Assembly: GCA_947489525.1 (NCBI GenBank)
Contig: CANLDW010000003.1
Coordinates: 124,001 to 188,000, forward strand
DNA from: an uncultured Psychrobacter sp.
GTDB lineage: Bacteria; Pseudomonadota; Gammaproteobacteria; Pseudomonadales; Moraxellaceae
Direction of reading: 5' to 3'
DNA length: 64,000 bases
Shown here: positions 29,002 to 39,225 of the stretch, piece by piece
Layout of the letters: each line of letters starts with the position of its first letter
How positions within the stretch are numbered: position 1 is the first letter of the stretch
Program-made: the position numbers and the translations under genes
The notes under the pieces: generated by a model
Told to the model about the DNA's origin: nothing
Database searches by the model: none
The model's input: the letters and a program-made list of their open reading frames with translations, nothing else

Positions 29002-30651
29002 ATGATCAGTACCCAACAGCAATCAGATTCTGTCGATAAAAATAAGCCTAACAGCACAGCTCATGATGATCAGAGTAAAAAGATACCGCATGTCCTGATG
29101 ATATTGGATGGCTTTGGACATCGTGAAGATGATAAAGACAATGCCATTAAAGCAGCGCATACGCCTAATCTTGATAGAATATATCAGCAATACCCGCATG
29201 GGCTGATATCAGGCTCAGGGGAGGATGTGGGTTTGCCGGCGGGGCAATTTGGTAACTCAGAGGTTGGTCACATGAACCTCGGCGCAGGGCGTGTACTTTA
29301 TCAAGACTCCACTCGCATCTCAAGCGAGCTTGCTAATCGTGAGTTTTATAAAAATGATGCACTAGTAGCGGCTATCAATGAAGCTAACGAGCGCGGCGGT
29401 AATGTACATATTATGGGTCTGCTCTCTGATGGGGGTGTACACGCGCATCAAGATCATATCGAAGGCATGTGCCATTCAGCACTAGTGCACGGCGCCAAAA
29501 ACGTCTTTGTACACTGTTTTTTGGATGGGCGCGATACTCCGCCCAAATCCGCTGATAAGTACATCAACCGTCTACGCGATTATTTAAACAAGCTAAATGC
29601 GCATTACGAGGGTCGTGTACAGATCGCTAGTATCGTCGGACGCTACTTTGCGATGGATCGTGACAACCGCTGGGATAGGGTGCAACAAGCTTATGAGCTA
29701 ATCACTGAAGGCAAAGCTGAGCGCATGTCAACGCGTGCCGACGGTGCTATTCAGGCAGCCTATAAGGCTCGTGAAACGGATGAGTTCGTCAGTCCAACTA
29801 CCGTCATAGAGCATGGAGAAACGCCTTGCACTGTTGATGACAATGATGCCGTCATTTTTATGAATTTTAGAGCAGATCGCGCGCGTGAATTAGCACAAGC
29901 CTTTGTTTTACCTGATCATGAGTTCTCAGGCTTTGCCCGCCACAAACAGCCAAAGCTCGCTGCATTCGTGATGCTAACAAAATATTCAGATGTCTTAGCT
30001 AACAGTCCCAAAGCGAGCATTGCCTATTATCCAACGTCTTTGACCAATACTTTTGGCGAGTACTTGCAGGCGCAAGGCAAAACCCAACTACGTATCGCTG
30101 AGACCGAAAAGTACGCGCACGTAACCTTTTTCTTTAGTGGCGGGCGCGAAGAGGAATACGAGGGTGAAACGCGCATACTAGTGCCATCCCCTGATGTGGC
30201 TACTTACGATCTGCAGCCTGAGATGAGTGCCCCTGAGGTTACTGATAAGCTCGTAGCCGCTATCGAATCAGGTAAGTACGATGTCTTAGTCGTTAACTAT
30301 GCCAATGCTGATATGGTGGGTCATACGGGTATTTTTGACGCAGCAGTGCAAGCGGTAGAGGCGCTCGATGTCTGCATTGGGCGCGTGGTTGACGCGGTAC
30401 GCGCAGCGAACGGTCACATGCTAATTACAGCAGATCATGGTAATGTTGAACAAATGCAGGATTACGAGAGTGGGCAGGTACATACGCAGCATACCACGGA
30501 GCATGTCCCCCTTATTTATGTGGGCAAGAAAAATGTACGTGTGCGTAGCGGCGGTAAGCTCAGTGATGTCGCACCGACGATGCTAGCTCTTATGAATACT
30601 AAGCCGCCAGCTGAGATGACAGGTGAGAATCTGTTAGAATCTGTGTCTTAG
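29002..30651 (+). CDS. gpmI: 2,3-bisphosphoglycerate-independent phosphoglycerate mutase
   Basis: Glycolytic/gluconeogenic enzyme interconverting 3- and 2-phosphoglycerate using two Mn ions, 549 residues. Metal/catalytic motifs: MILDGFGH, the phosphoserine segment [42 protein letters not shown] and TADHGN. About 30 hydrophilic N-terminal residues exceed the usual length. The ATG at 29002 has GAGGAG 9-10 bases upstream. Followed by a perfect terminator. Confidence 0.97.
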   Translation: MISTQQQSDSVDKNKPNSTAHDDQSKKIPHVLMILDGFGHREDDKDNAIKAAHTPNLDRIYQQYPHGLISGSGEDVGLPAGQFGNSEVGHMNLGAGRVLYQDSTRISSELANREFYKNDALVAAINEANERGGNVHIMGLLSDGGVHAHQDHIEGMCHSALVHGAKNVFVHCFLDGRDTPPKSADKYINRLRDYLNKLNAHYEGRVQIASIVGRYFAMDRDNRWDRVQQAYELITEGKAERMSTRADGAIQAAYKARETDEFVSPTTVIEHGETPCTVDDNDAVIFMNFRADRARELAQAFVLPDHEFSGFARHKQPKLAAFVMLTKYSDVLANSPKASIAYYPTSLTNTFGEYLQAQGKTQLRIAETEKYAHVTFFFSGGREEEYEGETRILVPSPDVATYDLQPEMSAPEVTDKLVAAIESGKYDVLVVNYANADMVGHTGIFDAAVQAVEALDVCIGRVVDAVRAANGHMLITADHGNVEQMQDYESGQVHTQHTTEHVPLIYVGKKNVRVRSGGKLSDVAPTMLALMNTKPPAEMTGENLLESVS

Positions 30652-30678
30652 GTTTTTTTAGTAAATTGTCATTGGAAT

Positions 30679-30708
30679 GAGGAGGGATAGTATTATTCCT
30701 CCTTTTTT
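30679..30708 (+). terminator. Intrinsic terminator of gpmI
   Basis: AGGAGGGATA (30680-30689) pairs with TATTCCTCCT (30694-30703) around a GTAT loop, then TTTTT. Confidence 0.92.
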
Positions 30709-30833
30709 GTACGCCTTTTTGCGTTTTGATTGCAATAACCGTATTGCAATAATCCTATAGTGTTTAAGCTTGGCTTAATGCTACTTTATAGATTGCTTGT
30801 TCTATAGAATGCATTTAAATTTTGGATCATCCC

Positions 30834-32273
30834 ATGTCCCTTAACTTGTCTTTTTCATTTGTTTACACCGCTATTCATAACTTGCTTGTAGGCTCATTAC
30901 TGGGAGCTTGCGTCTTTTGCCTGCCAGCTGCTGCCATTAATTCCTCTACATCACTAACTTCTAAAAGCGTAAACTCTGATGCAAATCCAACAGCAAGCCT
31001 GCAGCTTATCGACCTCAACAATACCGAGGGCGACGTTGAGAATCAATTGAGCTTGGCTGAAATGCTGGATGCTGCAGACCAGATAGATAATGTAATGGAT
31101 ACGAGTGCGTTAGATGATGAGATCAATACCGATATCCCAGTAGAGGTAGATAATGTCTCGCTAAATGCCATCTCTCCTAATACGCTCAAAACGTTTGTTG
31201 CTGTGGTGGATCTAGTACGCCGTGAGTACGTTGATACGGTCAATGATGAGACCCTGTTTAATAATGCCATGAGCGGTATGCTCACTAAACTTGATAGCCA
31301 TGCAGAGTTTTTAGATGCTGAGGCTTATGACAACCTGCGCGCTTTTACTGAGGGCGACGTCGGCAGCGTTGGGTTAAAAGCAGCGTATCAGCCCGAAGTT
31401 GGCTACTGGGTGGTAACGCAGGTGGCAGACGATTCCCCAGCTGACAAAAAAGGTATTAGCACTGGTGACTACTTGCATCAAATTGATGAATTTAAGCTTG
31501 ATAGCGATCAGCAAAGCAACGATATAGAGCAGCGTTTATCTGGTATCGCTGGCACGCAAGTGGACGTGGTGATCTCAAAGGCGGGACGCCGCAAACGTAC
31601 TATTAGCTTACAACGCAATAACCACTCTCCCCAAGTCATTGAGACGCGTCTGGTCGATGGAATAGCTGTGATCAAAATACCAGCTTTTCAGAACAATACA
31701 CGCGAGATGATACTCCAAAGCCTTATACGCTTAGATCTACCCGTCTCTGGTATTCTCTTAGATGTGCGTGATAATCCTGGCGGCGTTCTACAGTCCGCGA
31801 TCAGTGTTGCCAGTTTATTCATGAGCGACACTGATGTTGTACAAGTCAACAGTCGTAATAAGCCTGTACGGACACTGACTACTATGGGAAGCGCGATACT
31901 CGAAGACTTACCCGTTGTTGTTTTACAAAATCGCTATTCAGCTTCAGCGGCAGAAGTGCTGGCTAGTAGCTTACAAGCACAAAATCGCGCTAAGATTGTG
32001 GGTGAGGTCAGTTATGGTAAGGGCTCAGTACAGTCCGTCATACCCCTCAATGATGAACAAGCGGTTAAATTGACGGTTGCCCATTATTTAACCGCTGCAG
32101 GTGGGAAGATAGAGAGTATCGGCGTAGAGCCTGACGTGAGCTTAAAGGGCAGTGAGAGTACATGGGAGACACAAGCGCTAATGCAGTTGCGCGAGCAAGC
32201 ACGAGTGCCGGGTATACGCTTCGCGCGTCAAGAAAATCCTGCAATCGCGTCTGGAGACGGACGTCTACCTTAG
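30834..32273 (+). CDS. Carboxy-terminal processing protease (S41, CtpA type)
   Basis: Periplasmic PDZ serine protease, ~479 residues. Signal sequence (LVGSLLGACVFCLPAAA), an acidic N-terminal region, PDZ domain (EGDVGSVGLKAAYQPE to GRRKRTISL) and S41 catalytic domain with Ser in NRYSASAAEVLASSL and the Lys general base in YGKGSVQS. The ATG at 30834 is preferred to the upstream TTG. Follows gpmI, a neighbourhood also known in pseudomonads; CtpA proteins there degrade peptidoglycan hydrolases with a TPR adaptor. Confidence 0.9.
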   Translation: MSLNLSFSFVYTAIHNLLVGSLLGACVFCLPAAAINSSTSLTSKSVNSDANPTASLQLIDLNNTEGDVENQLSLAEMLDAADQIDNVMDTSALDDEINTDIPVEVDNVSLNAISPNTLKTFVAVVDLVRREYVDTVNDETLFNNAMSGMLTKLDSHAEFLDAEAYDNLRAFTEGDVGSVGLKAAYQPEVGYWVVTQVADDSPADKKGISTGDYLHQIDEFKLDSDQQSNDIEQRLSGIAGTQVDVVISKAGRRKRTISLQRNNHSPQVIETRLVDGIAVIKIPAFQNNTREMILQSLIRLDLPVSGILLDVRDNPGGVLQSAISVASLFMSDTDVVQVNSRNKPVRTLTTMGSAILEDLPVVVLQNRYSASAAEVLASSLQAQNRAKIVGEVSYGKGSVQSVIPLNDEQAVKLTVAHYLTAAGGKIESIGVEPDVSLKGSESTWETQALMQLREQARVPGIRFARQENPAIASGDGRLP

Positions 32274-32302
32274 AGTAGAAAAGGGTTTACATACTGTTTA
32301 TG

Positions 32303-32463
32303 TATAGTCAATACGAAATAAAATCGATACGTTAATAATACCGTGCTACTGGTACAAATTTTCCTTGCTTACTGTGCGCTTCGCACTTTTCGATGCTGCG
32401 CAACTGTTATTTAAAATAAGTATCCCAGTAGCACTGTATCGGTTTTAAAGTGAATCAACTATA
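32303..32463. repeat. MITE-like inverted-repeat element
   Basis: A 161-base stretch beginning TATAGT and ending ACTATA. The ends form imperfect inverted repeats of ~45 bases: AAAATCGATAC then CCGTGCTACTGG on the left mirrors AAAACCGATACAGTGCTACTGG on the right. No coding capacity. It sits between convergent ctpA and pilR. This is what a non-autonomous repeat would look like; only one copy is in the window. Confidence 0.55.
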
Positions 32464-32514
32464 GTAAATTTTACACTGCTTGCGCTTTAGAACAATACTT
32501 ACTCATTCGTTACT

Positions 32515-34173
32515 CTATTGATCCTCTGCAATGTCTAGTTTTTTCATGCGATAACGTAAGGAGCGAAAGGTTGTACCGAGCAAGTCAGCCGCTTGGGTTT
32601 TATTCCAGTTCGTCTGTTTTAGCGCGGTGATAATCAGATGCTTTTCTTGCTCTTGTAAATAATACTCTAACCCTTGTAGTGGTAATTCACCGGCGGCTAT
32701 ACCTAACTTGTCCTGTTTGCCTACTTTCTCGCTATCATAAGCGTCGTCGCTCGCGCTATCGTTAGGGACAGTCTCATGACTACTGATAACATCAGGCACG
32801 GACTTACTCATAGAAGGGTAGTGCTGCGCCATTGTACGATACGGATGGAGATTGTTAGTGGTTTGTTCTGTATTCTGCTCGCGCGCGCTAGCTACTAATG
32901 CCAAGCTTGTTTGAGGTGATGTATTGTTTTTAGCACTCTTGTGTGAGGTATCAGTATCCAACAAACTCTGGTTGGTAGTAGTATCTTCATCTTGGTTCGC
33001 ATTGAGATCGGGTAGCCCTAAATGACTGCTCTCTATCGTCGCAGTCTCAGCTAACGTCACCGCGCGCTCTAGTACATTGCGTAGCTCACGCACATTACCA
33101 GCAAAATTGTGCAATTGTAGGCGCTCGGAGGCGTCGCTACTGAGTTCAAGCGGTGCGTCTAATTGCCACTCCTCAGCGATCAGGGCTAAAAAGTGCTTAG
33201 CTAATAAAGGAATGTCTTCGCGGCGCTCGTTGAGTGTAGGGAGGTTAAGCTCAATAACATTGATGCGGTAGTATAAATCCTGACGAAACGCGCCGCTTTG
33301 CACCAACTGGTTTAAGTCCTTGTGAGTCGCTGATAAAACACGAATATCGACAGGTACTTCTTTGGTATCACCAATAGCCCGTACTGTTTTTTCTTGAATC
33401 GCACGTAGGAGCTTTACTTGCATTGCAAGTGGCAAATCAGCGACTTCATCCAAAAACAACGTGCCGCCATTGGCTTGTTGAAACAGACCTTGCTTATCAG
33501 CAACCGCTCCTGTAAAACTGCCTTTTTTATGACCAAAGAATTCAGACTCCATAAGTTCTGACGGGATGGCGCCGCAGTTTACCGGTACAAAGTTACCATC
33601 ACGGCGCGGGCTTAAGTCGTGGATCAATTTGGCCACCACCTCTTTTCCTGTCCCTGAAGCGCCCGATAAAAACACAGGCGCCTGCGAGCGTGCAAGTTTT
33701 AAGATGGTACGTTTTAGCGGCTGCATGACGGCTGAGTTACCGATCAGACGGCTGTCTAATAAGTGCTGTTCTGGCGTACGCTCTGAGGTGGTTTCAACCG
33801 CTTTATCTTGATGAATCACTTTAAGGGCATTTTCGACCAGCTGACGCAAGCGCGGTAGCTCAAGCGGTTTATTCACAAAATCAAAAGCACCAAGCTTGAG
33901 GGCTTCGATAGCCAGATCCATACTGCCATGCGCAGTAATCACGGCTATAGGTTTGCTCGAGCTGTTGCTAACGTGCTCAACCATCTCAAGCCCTGAGCCA
34001 TCAGGGAGCCTTAGATCAGTCAGACAAAAATCGTAATCTTTTTCTTGCCAGTAGGCTTTGGCTTGCGCTAACGTATAAGCGGTGTCACTCTTGATACCCA
34101 TTTTGGTCAAGGTGATTTGCATCAAACGGCATAGATCTACTTCATCATCAACGACGAGTGCGGTAATGGTCAT
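32515..34173 (-). CDS. pilR: Sigma-54-dependent response regulator PilR
   Basis: NtrC-family activator of type IV pilin transcription, 552 residues. Receiver domain (VVDDEVDLCRL; phospho-acceptor Asp in CLTDLRLPDGSG), AAA+ domain with Walker A GASGTGKEV, the GSFTGA form of the sigma-54 contact loop, Walker B GGTLFLDEVADLP, and a Fis-type HTH (NKTQAADLLGTTFRSLRYRMKKL). A ~100-residue polar insertion between AAA+ and HTH makes it longer than typical PilR. Encoded 39 bases after pilS. Confidence 0.93.
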   Translation of the reverse strand: MTITALVVDDEVDLCRLMQITLTKMGIKSDTAYTLAQAKAYWQEKDYDFCLTDLRLPDGSGLEMVEHVSNSSSKPIAVITAHGSMDLAIEALKLGAFDFVNKPLELPRLRQLVENALKVIHQDKAVETTSERTPEQHLLDSRLIGNSAVMQPLKRTILKLARSQAPVFLSGASGTGKEVVAKLIHDLSPRRDGNFVPVNCGAIPSELMESEFFGHKKGSFTGAVADKQGLFQQANGGTLFLDEVADLPLAMQVKLLRAIQEKTVRAIGDTKEVPVDIRVLSATHKDLNQLVQSGAFRQDLYYRINVIELNLPTLNERREDIPLLAKHFLALIAEEWQLDAPLELSSDASERLQLHNFAGNVRELRNVLERAVTLAETATIESSHLGLPDLNANQDEDTTTNQSLLDTDTSHKSAKNNTSPQTSLALVASAREQNTEQTTNNLHPYRTMAQHYPSMSKSVPDVISSHETVPNDSASDDAYDSEKVGKQDKLGIAAGELPLQGLEYYLQEQEKHLIITALKQTNWNKTQAADLLGTTFRSLRYRMKKLDIAEDQ

Positions 34174-34212
34174 ACATCTCTCATTTAAATTTTGATGGGT
34201 TGAACAGCTGAT

Positions 34213-35982
34213 TTACGCCGTGCTAACAATAGGGGCGATTAAGCGAAAGCACGTTTTTCTGTAATCAGGTATGTAGAGGAGGCGCGCTTGGTTTGCTTCG
34301 CAAAACGCTTGAGATAAGTACAAGCCTAAGCCCGTACCTGATTTGTCAGTGGTAAAAAACGGATCAAATAAGTACTCCAAATCACTACTAGCAACGCCTG
34401 CGCCATTATCCAAAACATCGATTATAACATCGTTCTTAATACAATAAATTTCGATTTCAACATAAGTGTGTGGATGTGCGTAGCCACCATGACGTAGACC
34501 GTTGTTGATGAGATTGATTAAAACCTGCTCTAATTGATTGGTATCAAAGCTAATAACCGGCTTATCTTGCACCCGCAAAAAGACATCGTGCTCCTTAAAG
34601 TAGTTATCCACAAACAGGGGCATCCAGTCGTTTAAAACGATGGTTTGTTGATTAGGTATTTGCTGGCGTGACAGTTTTAAGATGTTCTCAATGATACGAT
34701 TGACACGTTTGGTTTGCTCAAATATCATCGCGTGTAGCTCGTAGTTAGCGTCAGCCTTATCAACCTTATAAGACTTATTATTCTCGTCAGTAGCGCTGTC
34801 ATCGCTCAGCGTCTGTGCAATAGCGCTATCTTCCATAAGTAACTGGCTGGCTTGCGAGATCGCGGCTAGGGGGTTTCTGACCTCATGAGCGATGCTTGCT
34901 GTGAGCTGACCTAAGGAGGCCAGTTTGAGTTGCTGCGCGCCCGCTTGTTCGCGGCGTAAGTCCTCCAGCATGATAAGCTTACTATTATCTTTAAGTGGAA
35001 TGATCTGTACGCGTACCTTACCAATCACAGAGACATTGGCTTGTTCTGGAAGCTTGTATATGAAGGTGCGTGATTGCCCTGCTTGAGTATTCAAACAAAC
35101 GTAGAATAGCTGCGCGTGCTGTGTACTCAGCTGGTGCTGGAACTCAAACAATAAAGCGTTATCACAACTAAGTCGTTCTGAAACACCGTTCTTACTAACC
35201 TCAAGCTTTGCGGCAGTAGAGCGAGCCGCGCGTCTTTTAATACTCAAAAGCTCGTAGGCGGCAAGATTTGCTAAGACGACATGTTCTCTATCAATAACGA
35301 TGACACCGTTGACCATTTGACTAATGACTTCTTCGTTAATGACGTTTAGACGCGCAACTTCCTTAGCTTGACTCGCGGCTACTTTCTCGACTTGAACCAA
35401 GCGCTGAGATATCGACCAGCTCAAAAATCCCACGACCAAAAAACTCGCTGACATAAGCAAAGCGTCACCGAGGTTGGTGAGGCTCATACTGCTGGCAATA
35501 GCATAAAAAAACTGTTGATAGATAACTAATATAATTGCCAGCAAGGTAATGATGAGCGCCTGCGAGCTGTGCAGTAGCATAAAGCTTGCAGCCACGACGA
35601 CCATATAGAGCATCGTTAGCTGTAAGTCAGGCGCGCCATTGGTATATAGCAGTAAACTTAAGATAATGACGTCAAGCGCTAAACCAAGTGCTAATTGTCG
35701 TCGTGGCTGTTTGGGTACTACCAAAAACAGGCCAAGTAAAATCAAACTGAGCAGCACATAAAAGCTCAGCGCTGTTTGCTGCAATAAGCTAGGTAATAGC
35801 GAGCTCGTATCAGCACTGAGCGTTACGTATACCATGAGCATAAAAAACAAACTAACAACGAAACGATAGCTGCTATAAATCAGTCCAAGCCTACGCAGCT
35901 GCGGTAACGGCAGTGTATCATCTTGCTGAAAGTATTCAGTGATGGCGTCTGTAGTTGATCTTATAAGCGGGCTATTTAGCAT
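34213..35982 (-). CDS. pilS: Sensor histidine kinase PilS
   Basis: 589-residue sensor with six predicted membrane helices in the first ~190 residues, a PAS-like linker (INEEVISQMVNGVIVIDREH), HisKA with phospho-acceptor His in ASIAHEVRNPLAAISQ, and an HATPase with NLINNGLRHGG, DNGAGV and GTGLGLYLSQ. In Pseudomonas PilS senses pilin in the inner membrane. Directly upstream of pilR. Confidence 0.93.
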   Translation of the reverse strand: MLNSPLIRSTTDAITEYFQQDDTLPLPQLRRLGLIYSSYRFVVSLFFMLMVYVTLSADTSSLLPSLLQQTALSFYVLLSLILLGLFLVVPKQPRRQLALGLALDVIILSLLLYTNGAPDLQLTMLYMVVVAASFMLLHSSQALIITLLAIILVIYQQFFYAIASSMSLTNLGDALLMSASFLVVGFLSWSISQRLVQVEKVAASQAKEVARLNVINEEVISQMVNGVIVIDREHVVLANLAAYELLSIKRRAARSTAAKLEVSKNGVSERLSCDNALLFEFQHQLSTQHAQLFYVCLNTQAGQSRTFIYKLPEQANVSVIGKVRVQIIPLKDNSKLIMLEDLRREQAGAQQLKLASLGQLTASIAHEVRNPLAAISQASQLLMEDSAIAQTLSDDSATDENNKSYKVDKADANYELHAMIFEQTKRVNRIIENILKLSRQQIPNQQTIVLNDWMPLFVDNYFKEHDVFLRVQDKPVISFDTNQLEQVLINLINNGLRHGGYAHPHTYVEIEIYCIKNDVIIDVLDNGAGVASSDLEYLFDPFFTTDKSGTGLGLYLSQAFCEANQARLLYIPDYRKTCFRLIAPIVSTA

Positions 35983-36027
35983 GGTATCACTGATTCGGTA
36001 GGATAATGAGGTGCGGATAGTGGGCAG

Positions 36028-36663
36028 TTAGGGTTGGATTAAACCATGGCGGATCGCGAGATGAGTGAGCTTGACGTCGCTATCGACGCCAACTTTTTCG
36101 TAGATACGGTAGCGATATGTGTTCACCGTTTTGACGCTGACAAACAGCTGATCAGCAATTTGCTGCGGACTTTGGCAGTTAACGACCATCATAGCGACCT
36201 GCTTTTCGCGATCGCTTAATAAGTCAAAAGGTGAATTGGCATTGTCTGATAACAGAACCTCTGCCAGTTGTTCTGCGACGTCTTGGCTAAAGTAACGTCC
36301 GCCCTGATTGACTTTTTTGATAGCTATAATCATCTCATCAAGCGCTGTTCCTTTGGTAATATAGCCATTGACGCCTGCTTTAATGAGCATTGATGGATAG
36401 GGCTGGGCGGATAAGCTACTAACGGCCAAAACCTTGATACCCATATCGAGCTGGATCAGGCGTTTGGTTGCCTCAAGTCCACCAATATTAGGCATATTGA
36501 CATCGAGAAGTACCACATCAGGTTGTAGCTTACGTGCCATTTTTATGGCCATATCTCCACTATCAGCCTCACCAACCACTTCGATATCAGGACTATCTGC
36601 TAACATACGGCTGATGCCCATTCGTACCAGATCATGATCATCTACTACTAGTACTCGAATCAT
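36028..36663 (-). CDS. gacA: GacA/UvrY-type LuxR response regulator
   Basis: 211 residues: receiver (VLVVDDHDLVRMGI, phospho-acceptor in VVLLDVNMPNIGG, Lys in YITKGT) and LuxR-type HTH (LSDREKQVAMMVVNCQSPQQIADQLFVSVKTVNTYRYRIYEKVGV). Sequence style and length match GacA/UvrY, partners of hybrid kinase GacS/BarA controlling CsrA-sequestering RNAs. The kinase gene is not in the window. uvrC, a common neighbour, is absent. Confidence 0.85.
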   Translation of the reverse strand: MIRVLVVDDHDLVRMGISRMLADSPDIEVVGEADSGDMAIKMARKLQPDVVLLDVNMPNIGGLEATKRLIQLDMGIKVLAVSSLSAQPYPSMLIKAGVNGYITKGTALDEMIIAIKKVNQGGRYFSQDVAEQLAEVLLSDNANSPFDLLSDREKQVAMMVVNCQSPQQIADQLFVSVKTVNTYRYRIYEKVGVDSDVKLTHLAIRHGLIQP

Positions 36664-37109
36664 AAATATACTCTTAACGGTTCATTTAAATCAAAAACTT
36701 ACTTGAAGGCGTCATTTTGTTAACGCCTAAAACATTATCTTACTATCATAACGCCATCACCTTACATAACGCCATAATCTTGCACGCTAAATAGCGAATC
36801 TGCTAAATTAAACATGACAATAAAACTATCTTACGTTAGTGTTAAAATATATTGCAGAAATATTAAGCTGATGTAGTAATGTTTAAAAGGGTTTAAAAAA
36901 AATGCTGAAATCAATTCGACTGATTAAATTTGTATGTAATCCATGATACACTAAAATAACAATAACTCTAAAAAGAGTATTTGCTAATCTAAATGTAGAC
37001 GTTGATTGTGTCTCATTATGCGCTAATTTTAAGCTATTTAGTTTTAGCTAAATAAGCAGTTTTAGCTCACAGTGCTGCCACGATAGTAATAGAAACAGTA
37101 GGGGGAAGG
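36664..37109. other. Divergent intergenic region gacA / pbpG
   Basis: 446 bases holding the promoters of two divergent genes. Visible: a GGCGT/ACGCC hairpin near 36705-36728 and two copies of ATAACGCCAT 18 bases apart around 36748-36775. No gene seen. Confidence 0.5.
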
Positions 37110-38243
37110 ATGACACATCTACCATTAACAAAGTCGCGTATCATCGTGGCTATGGTTTCACTTGGTTTGGGCAGCATGGCTCAAGCGGCACTAACGATTA
37201 ATGGTAGCTCAAGCTCTGAGCCAAGCGCGCGCTTGAGCTGGGGCGGAGCTAGTAGTTTATCCGAAGCGCGCAATATCATGTACAAAAACAGCGCTCCTAT
37301 TAAAAAGATTGATAACGGCTACGGTACAACTAACGTTACCAATGCTAATAGCTTCGCGAGCACGAATAATAGCTACGCCAGTTATGGTACTAATAGTTAT
37401 GGTACTACTAGTTACAATAACAGTTATAACACTAATAACTACAATACGACCTATCGTGGCAGCTTTGGTAGCAGTGACATGCTGCCAATCAGCACAGACT
37501 CTCGTAGTGTGGCGGTGATAGATGCTGAAACGGGCGAATCTATTTATGAAAAAAACGCCGACGTCGCGCGTCCTATGGCGAGCATTACTAAAGTTATGAC
37601 AGCAATGGTAGTACTTGATGCTGGCCTTGATATGAGCGAAGAGATTACGCTTGAACCTGAAGATTTTGTTGGACCAAAACGCGCCAGCTCGCGCTTAAAG
37701 TCAGGGGATCGTTTAAACCGTGCCGAGCTACTGCTGATGTCTCTTATGAAATCAGAAAACCCGGCGGCTAAGAGTTTGGCTCGTAATTATCCAGGCGGCT
37801 ACAGTGCCTTTATGCGTGATATGAACCTAAAAGCACAAGCGCTGGGTATGAATACTGCTTATTTTGGTGATCCGACCGGGCTTGATAAACGCAATGTTGC
37901 CTCTTCAAACGATCTCGTTAAGATGGTGCGAGCTGCCGGTAACTACGATGTGATTCGTAGATTCTCAACAACTAAGAGCTATGACTTCTTTGTAGCTAAT
38001 TATTCCAGCGGTAATCGTACCTATAAGGCTAACAACACCAGCAGCTTAGTGCGCTCAGGTGATTATCCAATCGGTATCTCAAAAACCGGCTTTATTAATG
38101 AAGCGGGACGCTGTGTGGTTATGGAGACGCGTGTAAACAATCGCCCTGCTATCATTGTGATATTAGGCGCTAATAGCTCAGCAACGCGCTGGGGTGATGC
38201 CAAGAATATCCTTAATAGCTTAGCCACGCGCCGTACGGTGTAA
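37110..38243 (+). CDS. pbpG: D-alanyl-D-alanine endopeptidase (PBP7 type)
   Basis: Low-molecular-weight penicillin-binding protein, family S11, 377 residues. Signal peptide ending near MAQA, a ~80-residue Asn/Ser/Tyr/Thr-rich segment (NSYASYGTNSYG and similar), then catalytic SITK in MASITKVMTAMVV, SEN in MKSENPAA, and KTG in ISKTGFINEAG. Cleaves D-Ala-mDAP crosslinks in periplasmic peptidoglycan. AGGGGGAAGG upstream of ATG. Terminator at 38291-38320. Confidence 0.92.
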   Translation: MTHLPLTKSRIIVAMVSLGLGSMAQAALTINGSSSSEPSARLSWGGASSLSEARNIMYKNSAPIKKIDNGYGTTNVTNANSFASTNNSYASYGTNSYGTTSYNNSYNTNNYNTTYRGSFGSSDMLPISTDSRSVAVIDAETGESIYEKNADVARPMASITKVMTAMVVLDAGLDMSEEITLEPEDFVGPKRASSRLKSGDRLNRAELLLMSLMKSENPAAKSLARNYPGGYSAFMRDMNLKAQALGMNTAYFGDPTGLDKRNVASSNDLVKMVRAAGNYDVIRRFSTTKSYDFFVANYSSGNRTYKANNTSSLVRSGDYPIGISKTGFINEAGRCVVMETRVNNRPAIIVILGANSSATRWGDAKNILNSLATRRTV

Positions 38244-38290
38244 CCTAGCTGCAAGCTATTAATGAATAGTAAAACCTATCTGTTCTTATA

Positions 38291-38320
38291 AAGACTGTTA
38301 TTATTTATAGCAGTCTTTTT
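38291..38320 (+). terminator. Intrinsic terminator of pbpG
   Basis: AAGACTG (38291-38297) pairs with CAGTCTT, followed by TTTT. Because it ends exactly at an upstream ATG of the thiE frame (38322), that ATG is unlikely to be the thiE start. Confidence 0.8.
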
Positions 38321-38354
38321 TATGAGTAACCATACTTTTGCAATAGGCAACGTT

Positions 38355-38990
38355 ATGAACAGAGTACCTAAGCTTTACTTACTGACCAACGATGATGAGT
38401 TTGAGGTTTTAAAGCAAAAGCTTACAGCAGCTTTAAAGACAGGTGCTGTGTCTTTATTGCAGATTAGGCGCAAGCAAACTTTGGCTGGCAAAGGGTATCA
38501 AGCTCTTTATCGTGAAGCGGAGCAAATCGTCGCTTTAGCGCAAGCTTATGAGGTTCCTGTTGTTATGAATGACGATATTGAGCTGGCAGCATTACTTGGT
38601 ATTGGCGTGCATTTAGGGCAAGATGATGGTGACCTTGCAGTGGCAAGAGCAAGGCTTGGAGCGGATAAAATCATTGGTCGTACTTGTCACAACGATGTGG
38701 CGCTTATCCAAGAGGCGAAATACGCAGGCGCAAGCTATGCCGCGATGGGAGCAGTGTTCCCCTCCACGACCAAACCCGATGCTAAGCGCGTCTCAATAGA
38801 TCAAGTAAAGCAAGGGTCTGAGCAAGGCATTGACATCTGCGTCATCGGCGGGCTTAGTGTGAATAATATTGAGCTACTAAAGGGTTTAGCGCTGACTTAT
38901 GTAGCGGTCACAAATGATATTATGAATTTATCAGTGGAAGATATTGGTGCGCGTTGTCTAGAGTGGCAACGTATATTTAGCGCTTGGTAG
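38355..38990 (+). CDS. thiE: Thiamine-phosphate synthase
   Basis: TIM-barrel enzyme joining HMP-PP and thiazole phosphate, 211 residues from the ATG at 38355. Motifs: LLQIRRK, MNDDIELAALLGIGVHLGQDD, IGRTCHN, AAMGAVFPSTTKPDA (pyrophosphate loop), CVIGGLSVNN. The frame opens at 38322, but that ATG lies in the preceding terminator; 38355 has AGG 7 bases upstream. The Asp-Asp and Thr-Lys pairs favour ThiE over TenI. No other thiamine genes nearby. Confidence 0.87.
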   Translation: MNRVPKLYLLTNDDEFEVLKQKLTAALKTGAVSLLQIRRKQTLAGKGYQALYREAEQIVALAQAYEVPVVMNDDIELAALLGIGVHLGQDDGDLAVARARLGADKIIGRTCHNDVALIQEAKYAGASYAAMGAVFPSTTKPDAKRVSIDQVKQGSEQGIDICVIGGLSVNNIELLKGLALTYVAVTNDIMNLSVEDIGARCLEWQRIFSAW

Positions 38991-39070
38991 CCTGCGTTGG
39001 CAATAAATAAAATAGGACACAAAACTGGTTTTTAAAACTAACTCTAAAGATTAAGGTTTAAAACTAGCTC

Positions 39071-39110
39071 GTAAAAAAAGACACTTAACGCATGCTAAGT
39101 GTCTTTTTTT
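39071..39110. terminator. Bidirectional terminator between thiE and the DksA-like gene
   Basis: AAGACACTTA pairs with TAAGTGTCTT around ACGCATGC, with a run of A on the left and T on the right. Confidence 0.9.
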
Positions 39111-39225
39111 AGTGTTTGTCGGTATTTAGCAGTATCTACAAATGCTAGTTTTAGATTAAGTGCGCTCGTTTATAAAAGAGATATCTGCATACCTATATGA
39201 TTATCCCTTATCTACGAATAAATAG

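Noticed and set aside
38322..38354. Longer N-terminus of ThiE
   Set aside because: The ATG directly follows the T run of the pbpG terminator and lacks a Shine-Dalgarno; the ATG at 38355 fits better.
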